Below, piece after piece: positions 25,918 to 34,406 of a stretch of 64,000 bases of DNA. Position 1 is the first letter of the stretch; each line of letters begins with the position of its first letter. The DNA comes from Pseudomonas fluorescens. GTDB taxonomy: Bacteria > Pseudomonadota > Gammaproteobacteria > Pseudomonadales > Pseudomonadaceae. Both the position numbers and the translations under genes were made by a program. Location: the NCBI RefSeq assembly GCF_003732425.1, contig NZ_MOBX01000013.1:62001-126000 (forward strand), read 5' to 3'. Under the pieces are notes generated by a model that saw only the letters and a program-made list of their open reading frames with translations, was not told the DNA's origin and did not search any database.

Positions 25918-26340
25918 ATGATCAGTAAGGCTTTTACCTACAAGGTAGCGGCGTGGCTTTCGGCAGCGCTCATGATGATTTCAGGAGAAACCAGTATGGC
26001 AAGCAGCCTCAGACTTGAAGAACCATCCGTTTTTGCCGGGCAGTGGCAAGCGACGTTGTCCACCCGGGGTGATGATCCACAAGCGCAAAAGCAGCAAGAC
26101 AAGCCATCGAATACTTGCCTCGTGGAATTGGCTGCAAACAAGACCCTTGGCAAAGGTGCTGACTGCCTGGAGGCGTGGCTTGAAGAAACCCCGATTGGCT
26201 GGTTTCCTGATCCCGACGGCCTGTCGATTACCGGCAAGGAAGGCTCAAGAATCCAGTTTTTCAGCCGACAACGTGACGGGCTTTATCTGACGACTTTGAA
26301 GTCGGGGCTGGTGATTACGCTTGAGCGTGCTGCGCAATAG
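25918..26340 (+). CDS. inh: periplasmic alkaline protease inhibitor
   Basis: A 140-residue exported protein of the Inh/AprI family. The signal peptide runs through KAFTYKVAAWLSAALMMISG to about MAS. The mature start SLRLEEPSVFAGQWQATLST supplies the residues that plug the serralysin active site in known complexes. Two cysteines (in NTCLVEL and ADCLEAW) match the conserved disulfide. The rest is an eight-stranded barrel pattern ending LVITLERA. It protects the producing cell from protease that lodges in the periplasm. The start could also be GTG at 25906; GGAG at 25903 serves either. It lies between aprA and the exporter genes. Confidence 0.92.
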   Translation: MISKAFTYKVAAWLSAALMMISGETSMASSLRLEEPSVFAGQWQATLSTRGDDPQAQKQQDKPSNTCLVELAANKTLGKGADCLEAWLEETPIGWFPDPDGLSITGKEGSRIQFFSRQRDGLYLTTLKSGLVITLERAAQ

Positions 26341-26550
26341 TCTTGATCATCCAGCGAGCGACAAGGTTTTAATATAAAGCGTCACTGTGTGGTTATAAGC
26401 AGCAGGATCAATTGCAACTGCACCGCATTAAATTGCGCAAGTTGTTATGAAAGTGTAAGCGGCCACTTGAAATGTAAATTCCGGCTGTGCACGGATAATT
26501 AATTGAAGTCTCGTCAAAGATTGGCGAGAGATATCTTTCAGGAATAATCA

Positions 26551-28326
26551 ATGAAGATGGCGAAGGCCCCAGCCACCGCTCCCTTATTCAAGGCATTGGG
26601 TGACTACAAAAGTATCCTGATCAGCGTCGGCTGCTTTACCGCGCTGATTAACGTGCTGATGCTGGTGCCTTCCATCTATATGCTCCAGGTCTATGACCGG
26701 GTGCTGTCGTCGCAGAACGAAACGACCTTGGCGATGCTGTCGCTGATGGTGGTCGGTTTCTTCGCCTTTATCGGCCTGCTGGAAGTGGTGCGCAGCTTTA
26801 TCGTGATCCGCATCGGCAGCCAGTTGGAGCGCCGCTTCAACCTGCGCGTTTACCAAGCGGCGTTCGAGCGCAACCTGTTCAAGGGCGAGGGCAACGCCGG
26901 GCAATCGCTGGGCGATCTGACGCACATTCGCCAATTCGTTACCGGGCCGGCGCTGTTCGCGTTTTTCGATGCGCCGTGGTTCCCGGTCTACCTGTTTGTG
27001 ATTTACCTGTTCAACGTCTGGCTGGGCGTACTCGCCACGGCGGGCGCGCTGTTGCTGATCGGCCTGGCGTGCCTGAACGAATACATGACCAAAAAGCCGC
27101 TGGGTGAAGCCGCCGGTTATTCGCAAAAGTCCAGCCAATTGGCCACCAGCCATCTGCACAACGCCGAAACCATTCAGGCGATGGGCATGCTCGGTTCGCT
27201 GCGCAAGCGCTGGTTCCAGGTGCACTCGCGCTTCCTCGGTCTGCAAAACCAGGCCAGTGACACCGGTGCGGTGATCAGCTCGTTGAGCAAAACCCTGCGC
27301 CTGTGCCTGCAATCGTTGGTCTTGGGCCTGGGTGCTTTGCTGGTGATCAAGGGTGACATGACCGCCGGGATGATGATCGCCGGTTCCATTCTGATGGGCC
27401 GTGTACTGAGCCCGATCGACCAGTTGATTGCCGTGTGGAAACAGTGGAGCGGGGCGAAGCTGGCTTACCGTCGTCTCGATGCGCTGCTGCAAGCGTTCCC
27501 GCCCAGCGACGACGCCATGGCGCTGCCGCCACCGAAAGGCCAGATCACCTTCGAACAAGTCAGTGCCGGCCCACCTGGGCAACGTGCCGCGACTCTGCAG
27601 ATGGTCAATTTCAATCTGAATGCCGGCGAAGTGCTCGGCGTGCTCGGCGCATCCGGTTCCGGCAAATCGACGCTGGCCCGTGTGCTGGTCGGTGTCTGGC
27701 CGACCCTGGGCGGCACTGTGCGCCTTGATGGCGCGGATATTCATCGCTGGAACCGCGATGACCTTGGCCCGTACATCGGCTACCTGCCGCAAGACATCGA
27801 ACTGTTCAGCGGCAGCATCGCCGAGAACATCGCCCGTTTCAGCGAGGCCGATCCGCAAAAGGTCGTCGCCGCCGCGCAACAGGCCGGCGTGCACGAAATG
27901 ATCCTGCGCCTGCCGCAGGGCTACGACACGCAACTGGGCGAGGACGGCAGTGGCTTGTCCGGCGGCCAGAAGCAGCGCGTGGCCCTGGCGCGTTCAATGT
28001 ATGGCACGCCGAGCCTGGTGGTGCTGGACGAGCCGAACTCCAATCTCGACACCGTTGGCGAAGCGGCACTGGCCAGCGCCATCGCCGCGCTGAAAGCCCA
28101 AGGCACCACCGTGGTACTGGTGACGCATCGCTCTTCAGTGCTGGCTCAGGCTGACAAGCTGCTGGTTCTCAATGAGGGGCGTCTGCAAGCCTTCGGCCCG
28201 AGTCAGGATGTGCTCAAGGCACTCTCCGGCCAGCAAGACCAGCAACGGGAAAAAGCTGCACAGGCACCGGGCGGGCTCAGCATGAGCCGACAGTATCAGC
28301 CCTCGACCAGGAATTCGGGTGTATGA
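26551..28326 (+). CDS. aprD: type I secretion ABC transporter, permease/ATPase
   Basis: A 591-residue inner-membrane exporter of the PrtD/AprD type. Residues 20-300 are the six-helix membrane domain (ILISVGCFTALINVLMLVPS; LSLMVVGFFAFIGLLEVVRS; LLLIGLACLNEYMTKKPLGE). Residues 340-560 are the ATPase: Walker A GASGSGKS (366-373), Q-loop GYLPQDIELFSG, signature LSGGQKQRVALARS, Walker B LVVLDEPNSNLD, H-loop VTHRSS. It powers one-step export of AprA and probably the RTX lipases. The AGGA ribosome-binding site precedes the ATG at 26551. Its stop overlaps the next start (ATGA). Confidence 0.96.
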   Translation: MKMAKAPATAPLFKALGDYKSILISVGCFTALINVLMLVPSIYMLQVYDRVLSSQNETTLAMLSLMVVGFFAFIGLLEVVRSFIVIRIGSQLERRFNLRVYQAAFERNLFKGEGNAGQSLGDLTHIRQFVTGPALFAFFDAPWFPVYLFVIYLFNVWLGVLATAGALLLIGLACLNEYMTKKPLGEAAGYSQKSSQLATSHLHNAETIQAMGMLGSLRKRWFQVHSRFLGLQNQASDTGAVISSLSKTLRLCLQSLVLGLGALLVIKGDMTAGMMIAGSILMGRVLSPIDQLIAVWKQWSGAKLAYRRLDALLQAFPPSDDAMALPPPKGQITFEQVSAGPPGQRAATLQMVNFNLNAGEVLGVLGASGSGKSTLARVLVGVWPTLGGTVRLDGADIHRWNRDDLGPYIGYLPQDIELFSGSIAENIARFSEADPQKVVAAAQQAGVHEMILRLPQGYDTQLGEDGSGLSGGQKQRVALARSMYGTPSLVVLDEPNSNLDTVGEAALASAIAALKAQGTTVVLVTHRSSVLAQADKLLVLNEGRLQAFGPSQDVLKALSGQQDQQREKAAQAPGGLSMSRQYQPSTRNSGV

Positions 28327-29672
28327 GCAGCGCAAGCATGAACACTGAAAACGAAGCGAGCATGGAACACGCCTACATCACCGAGCGCCCGGAGCGCGAT
28401 GCGAAATTTTTCGCGCGCATGGGCTGGATTCTGGCGATCGTGGGCGCCGGCAGTTTCTTCACCTGGGCGGCCCTGGCGCCACTGGATCAAGGCATTCCGG
28501 TGCAAGGCACGGTCGTCGTGTCGGGCAAGCGCAAAGCCGTGCAGTCGATGAGCAGCGGCGTGGTCAGCCGGATTCTGGTGCGCGAAGGCGAAATCGTGAA
28601 GCAGGGCCAGCCGCTGTTCCGCCTCGATCAGACGCAAGTCGCCGCTGACGTGCAGTCGCTGCAAGCGCAGTACCGCATGGCCTGGGCCAGCCTCGCGCGC
28701 TGGCAGGCCGAGCGTGACAACCTCAAGCAAGTGACTTTCCCCGCCGAACTGAGCAATGACCCGGACCCGCGCCTGGCGCTGGTGCTGGAAGGTCAGCGGC
28801 AACTGTTCAGCAGCCGTCGCGAGGCGTATTACCGCGAGCAGGCCGGACTGCGCGCGAGCATCGAAGGCGCCACCGCGCAACTGGCCGGCATGCGCCGCGC
28901 CCGTACCGATCTCAATGCCCAGGCCGACTCGCTGCAACAACAGTTGAGCAACCTGCAACCGCTGGCCGACAACGGCTACATCCCGCGCAACCGCTTGATG
29001 GAGTACCAGCGTCAACTGTCGCAGGTGCAGCAACAACTGGCGGAAAACACCGGCGAAAGCGGTCGGGTCGAGCAGGGCATCCTCGAATCGCGCCTGAAGC
29101 TGCAACAGCACAGCGAGGAGTATCAGAAGGAAGTACGCACGCAACTGGCCGACGCCCAACTGAAAAGCGTCACCCTGTCCGAACAACTGACCTCCGCCGG
29201 TTTCGATCTGCAACACAGCGAGATTGTCGCCACCGCCGACGGCGTGGCAGTCAACCTCGGCGTGCACACCGAAGGCGCGGTGGTGCGTCAGGGTGAAACG
29301 TTGCTGGAGATCGTTCCGCAGGGCACCACGCTGGAAGTGGAAGGGCACCTGCCGATCAACCTGATCGACAAAGTCGGCGCGCATTTGCCGGTGGACATCC
29401 TGTTTACCGCGTTCAACCAGAGCAAAACCCCGCGTGTACCCGGGGAAGTCAGCCTGATTTCCGCCGACCAGATGGTCGATGAGAAAACCGGCGTGCCGTA
29501 CTACGTCCTGCGCAGCAGCGTCAGCGATCAGGCCATGGAGAAACTCAACGGTCTGGTGATCAAGCCTGGCATGCCGGCAGAAATGTTCGTGCGTACGGGC
29601 GAGCGTTCACTGCTCAACTATCTGTTCAAACCGCTGCTTGACCGGGCCGGCTCCGCGTTGACCGAGGAATAA
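28323..29672 (+). CDS. aprE: type I secretion membrane-fusion protein, HlyD family
   Basis: A 449-residue periplasmic adaptor. One membrane helix lies at about residues 38-58 (MGWILAIVGAGSFFTWAALA), followed by VQGTVVVSGKRKAVQSMSSG and VVSRILVREGEIVKQGQPLF, the first half of the lipoyl domain. Two long coiled-coil helices span about 110-290, then GVAVNLGVHTEGAVVRQGET closes the lipoyl fold and MPAEMFVRTGERSLLNYLFK is the HlyD C-terminal signature. It bridges AprD and AprF. Its start overlaps the aprD stop by four bases, so the two are translationally coupled. Confidence 0.95.
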   Translation: MSSASMNTENEASMEHAYITERPERDAKFFARMGWILAIVGAGSFFTWAALAPLDQGIPVQGTVVVSGKRKAVQSMSSGVVSRILVREGEIVKQGQPLFRLDQTQVAADVQSLQAQYRMAWASLARWQAERDNLKQVTFPAELSNDPDPRLALVLEGQRQLFSSRREAYYREQAGLRASIEGATAQLAGMRRARTDLNAQADSLQQQLSNLQPLADNGYIPRNRLMEYQRQLSQVQQQLAENTGESGRVEQGILESRLKLQQHSEEYQKEVRTQLADAQLKSVTLSEQLTSAGFDLQHSEIVATADGVAVNLGVHTEGAVVRQGETLLEIVPQGTTLEVEGHLPINLIDKVGAHLPVDILFTAFNQSKTPRVPGEVSLISADQMVDEKTGVPYYVLRSSVSDQAMEKLNGLVIKPGMPAEMFVRTGERSLLNYLFKPLLDRAGSALTEE

Positions 29673-29674
29673 GG

Positions 29675-31048
29675 ATGTTCGGCTGTATGAATAAGCTTTC
29701 CATGCTCGGAGCGGCATTGATGCTGCTCGCGAGTCACTCAGCAGTAGCGGCCATGGGGCCGTTCGAGATCTACGAACAGGCGCTGCGCAACGACCCGGTG
29801 TTCCTCGGAGCGATCAAGGAACGTGATGCGGGTCTGGAAAACCGTGCGATTGGCCGCGCCGGTCTGCTGCCGCGCCTTGGCTACACCTACAACAAGGGCC
29901 GTAACTCGTCGAAGGCCACTTCCCTCGATGAACGTGCGCGTAACCGTACCGACGACCGTAACTACAGCAGTTACGGCTCGGCCCTGACCCTGCAGCAACC
30001 GCTGCTCGACTACGAGGCTTATGCCGCGTATCGCAAAGGTGTCGCGCAGTCGCTGTTTGCCGACGAAAACTTCCGTGGCAAGAGCCAGGAATTGCTGGTG
30101 CGCGTGCTGGACAACTACACCAAGGCCTTATTCGCGCAGGATCAGATCGACATCGCTCAGGCGAAGAAGAAGGCGTACGAGCAGCAGTTCCAGCAGAACG
30201 AACACATGTTCAAACAGGGCGAGGGCACGCGCACCGATATTCTTGAGGCCGAGTCGCGCTATGAACTGGCAACCGCCGAGGAGATCGAGGCACGTAACGA
30301 GCAGGATGCCGCGCTGCGCGAACTGGGCGCACTGGTGGGCACGCCAGCGGTGGATATTGGTGATCTGGCGCCACTTGATCAGAACTTTCAGACCTTCGCG
30401 CTGATGCCTGCCAATTACGACACCTGGCATGAAATGGCGATCAGCAACAACCCCAACCTGGCCTCGCAGCGCCAGGCCGTGGAAGTCGCGCGTTACGAAG
30501 TGGAGCGCAATCGTGCCGGGCATCTGCCGAAAGTCAGCGCCTACGCCTCGATGCGTCAAAACGAGTCGGAAAGCGGCAACACTTACAACCAGCGCTACGA
30601 AACCAACACCATCGGTTTTGAAGTCAGCGTGCCGTTGTATGCCGGTGGTGGGGTGTCGGCTTCGACGCGTCAGGCCAGTCGCACCATGGAGCAGGCCGAA
30701 TATGAACTGGATGGCAAAACGCGCGAAACGCTGATCGAGCTGCGCCGGCAGTTCAGTGCTTGCCTGTCCGGGGTGAGCAAACTGCGCGCTTATCAGAAAG
30801 CGCTGAGTTCGGCGGAAGCGCTGGTGGTGTCGACCAGGCAGAGCATTCTCGGTGGTGAGCGGACCAACCTCGACGCGTTGAACGCCGAGCAGCAACTGTT
30901 CACCACCCGCCGCGATCTGGCGCAGGCGCGGTACGACTATCTGATGGCCTGGACCAAATTGCATTACTACGCCGGGACCTTGAACGAGCAGGATCTGGCG
31001 CGGGTGGATGAGGCCTTCATTCAAGGGGCCAGTCACCACGCCAATTGA
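29675..31048 (+). CDS. aprF: type I secretion outer-membrane channel, TolC family
   Basis: A 457-residue outer-membrane factor. The signal peptide is SMLGAALMLLASHSAVAAMG. TolC-type repeats begin FEIYEQALRNDPVFLGAIKE and recur in the second half at MAISNNPNLASQRQAVEVAR. The GLLPRLGYTYNKGRN and AGHLPKVSAYASMRQNES segments are the paired strand starts of each half. VPLYAGGGVSASTRQA is the conserved VPL-GG turn. It forms the trimeric exit duct for AprDE substrates. Two bases separate it from aprE. GAGG lies seven bases ahead of the ATG; a later ATG at 29687 is possible. Confidence 0.95.
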   Translation: MFGCMNKLSMLGAALMLLASHSAVAAMGPFEIYEQALRNDPVFLGAIKERDAGLENRAIGRAGLLPRLGYTYNKGRNSSKATSLDERARNRTDDRNYSSYGSALTLQQPLLDYEAYAAYRKGVAQSLFADENFRGKSQELLVRVLDNYTKALFAQDQIDIAQAKKKAYEQQFQQNEHMFKQGEGTRTDILEAESRYELATAEEIEARNEQDAALRELGALVGTPAVDIGDLAPLDQNFQTFALMPANYDTWHEMAISNNPNLASQRQAVEVARYEVERNRAGHLPKVSAYASMRQNESESGNTYNQRYETNTIGFEVSVPLYAGGGVSASTRQASRTMEQAEYELDGKTRETLIELRRQFSACLSGVSKLRAYQKALSSAEALVVSTRQSILGGERTNLDALNAEQQLFTTRRDLAQARYDYLMAWTKLHYYAGTLNEQDLARVDEAFIQGASHHAN

Positions 31049-31064
31049 TGGTTTTGCGTGGACC

Positions 31065-31187
31065 TGTGGCGAGGGGATTTATCCCCGTTGGGGCGCGAAG
31101 CGGCCCCCCGGCAGACGTCCAGGAAAACTGCGCCGCATGGATTTGCGACTGCTTCGCAGCCGAACGGGGATAAATCCCCTCGCCACA
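31065..31187. repeat. REP/REPIN palindrome, TGTGGCGAGG family
   Basis: TGTGGCGAGGGGATTTATCC at the left end is matched inverted at 31168-31187. The inner GGGGCGCGAAGCGGCCCC and GCTTCGCAGC segments are as in the copy at 15914. It lies between aprF and the first autotransporter gene. Confidence 0.85.
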
Positions 31188-31246
31188 GGGAACAGCGTTC
31201 CCTTGGTAAGGCAACTCTAAAAACATAAGAAAAGTGAGTGGTGAAC

Positions 31247-34198
31247 ATGGACGTACGCATCAAGCCGATTTCGGTCGGCACCCTGCTGCTTGTGATATCT
31301 GCAACCCAGGCTCACGCCCAATACCTCGAAAGCGGCCAACCCGGCGATCCCGCCAGTTGGCGCAGCGCCGAATTCCTCCGCGACTGGGGGCTGAGCCGGA
31401 TGCAGGCCGAGCAAGCCTATGCCGCCGGCATCACCGGCCAAGGCGTGAAAATCGGCGCACTCGACTCCGGCTTCGATGCCGCCCACGCGGAATTCGCCAC
31501 TGACCGCTATCACCCGGTACTCGCCAGCGGCAGCTACATCGACGGTTCACTGTTCAACGTCAATGGCACCCTCAACCCCAACAACGACTCTCACGGCACT
31601 CACGTCGTCGGCACCATGGGCGCCTCGCGCGACGGGACTGGCATGCACGGCGTGGCGTACAACGCGCAGATCTACGTCGGCAACACCAACAAGAACGACA
31701 GCTTCCTGTTTGGTCCCAACCCCGATCCGCGCTATTTCAAAGCGGTATACGACGCCCTCGCCGATGCCGGCGTGCGCGCGATCAACAACAGCTGGGGCAG
31801 CCAGCCGCCGGATGTCAGCTATCGCACACTGGCCGACCTGCACGCCGCGTACGCTCAGCACTGGAACAAAGGCACCTGGCTCGACGCGGCAGCGGATGTG
31901 TCCCGGCGCGGCGTGATCAACGTATTCAGCGCCGGCAACAGCGGCTATCCGAATGCCAGCGTGCGTTCGGCGCTGCCGTACTTTCAGCCGGATCTGGAAG
32001 GCCACTGGCTGGCCGTATCGGGCCTCGATCAAAGCAATCAGCAAAAGTACAACCAGTGCGGCCTCGCCAAATACTGGTGCATCACCACGCCGGGGGCGAA
32101 GATCGACAGCACCATTCCCGGTGGCGGTTACGCGATCAAGTCCGGCACCTCGATGTCGGCGCCGCATGCGACCGGCGCGCTGGCGCTGGTGATGGAACGC
32201 TACCCGTACATGAACAATCAGCAGGCCCTCGAAGTGCTGCTGACCACCGCGACGCAACTGGATGGCTCGGTCACCGATGCGCCGACCGAGCGGATCGGCT
32301 GGGGCGTGGCCAATCTGAACCGGGCGATGCGTGGGCCGGGGCAATTGCTTGGGGCGTTCGACGTCAGTCTGGCGGCAGGGCAGCGCGATGTCTGGAGCAA
32401 TGACATCTCCGACAAGGCGCTGATTCAACGCCAAAGCGAAGACCTCGCCGAGCACACAGCCTGGCAGCAAACCCTGCAAGACAAGGGCTGGCAGAACGGC
32501 GTTGCGGCGGGCGCCAGTCAACAGGATCAGACCGATTACGCGGTCGGCACTGCCCGTGATGCGGCAGCGGCGAGCAGGATTTATCAAGGCAGCCTGATCA
32601 AATCCGGCGGCGGGCAGTTGATCCTCACCGGCGACAACACCTATCGCGGTGCAACCACGGTCAATGGTGGCTTGCTCACGGTCAACGGCTCGCTGACGTC
32701 TGCCGTGACGGTGAACGATAGCGGCAGCCTCGGCGGCTCCGGACGGATTGGCGCGTTGACCGCCAACAGCGGCGCTCGCGTGGCGCCGGGCAACTCCATC
32801 GGCACCTTGAACGTGGCCGGCGATGTGACGTTCGCGCCGGGCTCGACTTACGCTGTTGAACTGTCGCCGACCAGCAGCGACCGCATCGTTGCCGGCGGTA
32901 CCGCCACTATCAGCGGCGCCACGGTCAGCCTGTCGCTGGAAAACAGCCCGACGTTGCTCAGCACCACCGAGGCGCAAAGCCTGCTCGGTCGCCAGTACGA
33001 CATCCTGCAAGCGGCCGGCGGCATTCAGGGTCAGTTCGGTGCGGTGCTGCCGAATTACCTGTTTATCGGCGGCAGCCTCGACTACGCCGCCAATGGCATT
33101 CAGCTCGACATCGAACGTAACGCGACCAGCTTCGCCAGCGTTGGGCAAACGCCGAATCAGCGCTCGGTGGCCGCTGCCGTCGAAGGTTTGGGCGCGGGCA
33201 ACTCGGTGTACGAAAGCCTGTTGCGCTCACCTGATGCGACTTCTGCGCAACAGGCGTTCCAGCAGTTGAGCGGCGAGATCTACCCGGCGTTGAGTTCAAT
33301 GCTGATCAACGACAGCCGCCAGTTGCGTGACGCGGTGGGCGAGCGTCTGCACGACAGCAATGCGGCGCAAAGCAATGGCTGGGTCAAGGCGCTCGGCGCG
33401 TGGGGCACCACCGATTCGCGCCACGACACGGCGGGCTACAACACTTCGATTGGCGGGCTGCTGACCGGTGTCGATGGCGCGCTGGACGAGCAGACACGCA
33501 TCGGTCTGGTCAGCGGTTACAGCGACAGTTCGCTGAGCATGGGTTCGGGCACGCATTCTTCGGCCAAGGTCGACAGCTATCACTTGGGCGCATACGCCGG
33601 TCATGAAATCGGTGCCTGGCGCTTGAGCACAGGCGCGGCCTACAGCTGGCATCGCGCCGATGTAAAGCGCGATCTGCAATACGGCAACGTCAGTGGCAAA
33701 CAGAAAGCCAAGGTCGACGCGGCAACCACACAAGTGTTCGGCGAGGCGGCTTATCGCCTGCACCTGCAACCGCTGGCGCTGGAGCCGTTTGCCAACCTGG
33801 CCTACGTGCATCTGGACACTGAAGGTTTGACCGAGAAGGGCGACGCTGCGGCGTTGAAAAGCTCCGGCGATCAACGCGACGCGGTGCTGAGCACCCTCGG
33901 TGTGCGGGCGATCAAGACTTTCAATCTGTCGCCCCAGCAATCACTCGACGTCAGCGGTCACCTTGGCTGGCAGCACAGCCTCAGCGACATCGATTCCGAG
34001 CAGCATCTGCGCTTTGCCAGCGGTGGCGCGCCGTACGCGGTGGAGAGTTCAGCGCTGGTGCGTGATGCCGCGCTGGTCGGCGTACAGGCCAGCCTCGCGC
34101 TGAGCCGCGATGTGCGGATCAACCTTGATTACAACGGACAACTGGCCAGTCGCGAAAAGCTTCATGGCGTTGGCCTGAGCCTGAACTGGCAGTTCTGA
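31247..34198 (+). CDS. autotransporter serine protease (subtilase passenger), PrtA-like
   Basis: A 983-residue type Va secreted protease. Signal peptide to about residue 24 (SVGTLLLVISATQAHA). The S8 subtilase domain spans residues 45-370: Asp73 in IGALDSGFD, His116 in DSHGTHVVGTMGAS, Ser302 in SGTSMSAPHATGALAL. A PATR-type passenger repeat follows (GGGQLILTGDNTYRGATTV), then a beta-helix stem. Residues 720-983 are the 12-strand autotransporter barrel, ending LSLNWQF with the terminal aromatic. ATG at 31247 was chosen over tandem GTGs at 31238. In related pseudomonads prtA and prtB follow aprF. The protein exports itself and does not need AprDEF. Confidence 0.92.
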   Translation: MDVRIKPISVGTLLLVISATQAHAQYLESGQPGDPASWRSAEFLRDWGLSRMQAEQAYAAGITGQGVKIGALDSGFDAAHAEFATDRYHPVLASGSYIDGSLFNVNGTLNPNNDSHGTHVVGTMGASRDGTGMHGVAYNAQIYVGNTNKNDSFLFGPNPDPRYFKAVYDALADAGVRAINNSWGSQPPDVSYRTLADLHAAYAQHWNKGTWLDAAADVSRRGVINVFSAGNSGYPNASVRSALPYFQPDLEGHWLAVSGLDQSNQQKYNQCGLAKYWCITTPGAKIDSTIPGGGYAIKSGTSMSAPHATGALALVMERYPYMNNQQALEVLLTTATQLDGSVTDAPTERIGWGVANLNRAMRGPGQLLGAFDVSLAAGQRDVWSNDISDKALIQRQSEDLAEHTAWQQTLQDKGWQNGVAAGASQQDQTDYAVGTARDAAAASRIYQGSLIKSGGGQLILTGDNTYRGATTVNGGLLTVNGSLTSAVTVNDSGSLGGSGRIGALTANSGARVAPGNSIGTLNVAGDVTFAPGSTYAVELSPTSSDRIVAGGTATISGATVSLSLENSPTLLSTTEAQSLLGRQYDILQAAGGIQGQFGAVLPNYLFIGGSLDYAANGIQLDIERNATSFASVGQTPNQRSVAAAVEGLGAGNSVYESLLRSPDATSAQQAFQQLSGEIYPALSSMLINDSRQLRDAVGERLHDSNAAQSNGWVKALGAWGTTDSRHDTAGYNTSIGGLLTGVDGALDEQTRIGLVSGYSDSSLSMGSGTHSSAKVDSYHLGAYAGHEIGAWRLSTGAAYSWHRADVKRDLQYGNVSGKQKAKVDAATTQVFGEAAYRLHLQPLALEPFANLAYVHLDTEGLTEKGDAAALKSSGDQRDAVLSTLGVRAIKTFNLSPQQSLDVSGHLGWQHSLSDIDSEQHLRFASGGAPYAVESSALVRDAALVGVQASLALSRDVRINLDYNGQLASREKLHGVGLSLNWQF

Positions 34199-34220
34199 AT
34201 ACTGCGCCTGACGCAATACC

Positions 34221-34342
34221 TGTGGCGAGGGAGCTTGCTCCCGCTGGGGCGCGAAGCGACCCCCCAGCATTTCTTCAGGCAGCCCGCGTTAGCCGGTTTA
34301 CGACTGCTGTGCAGCCGAGCGGGAGCAAGCTCCCTCGCCACA
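34221..34342. repeat. REP/REPIN palindrome, TGTGGCGAGG family
   Basis: TGTGGCGAGGGAGCTTGCTC at the left is matched inverted at the right end (34323-34342), enclosing GGGGCGCGAAGCGACCCCCC. It separates the two autotransporter genes, so it did not arise by their duplication unless inserted later. Confidence 0.85.
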
Positions 34343-34406
34343 GATGTGCACGGCGGCATATCGAGACAAACGGATTTTTCGCAACATCACTAAGGAAGGT
34401 CGCTGG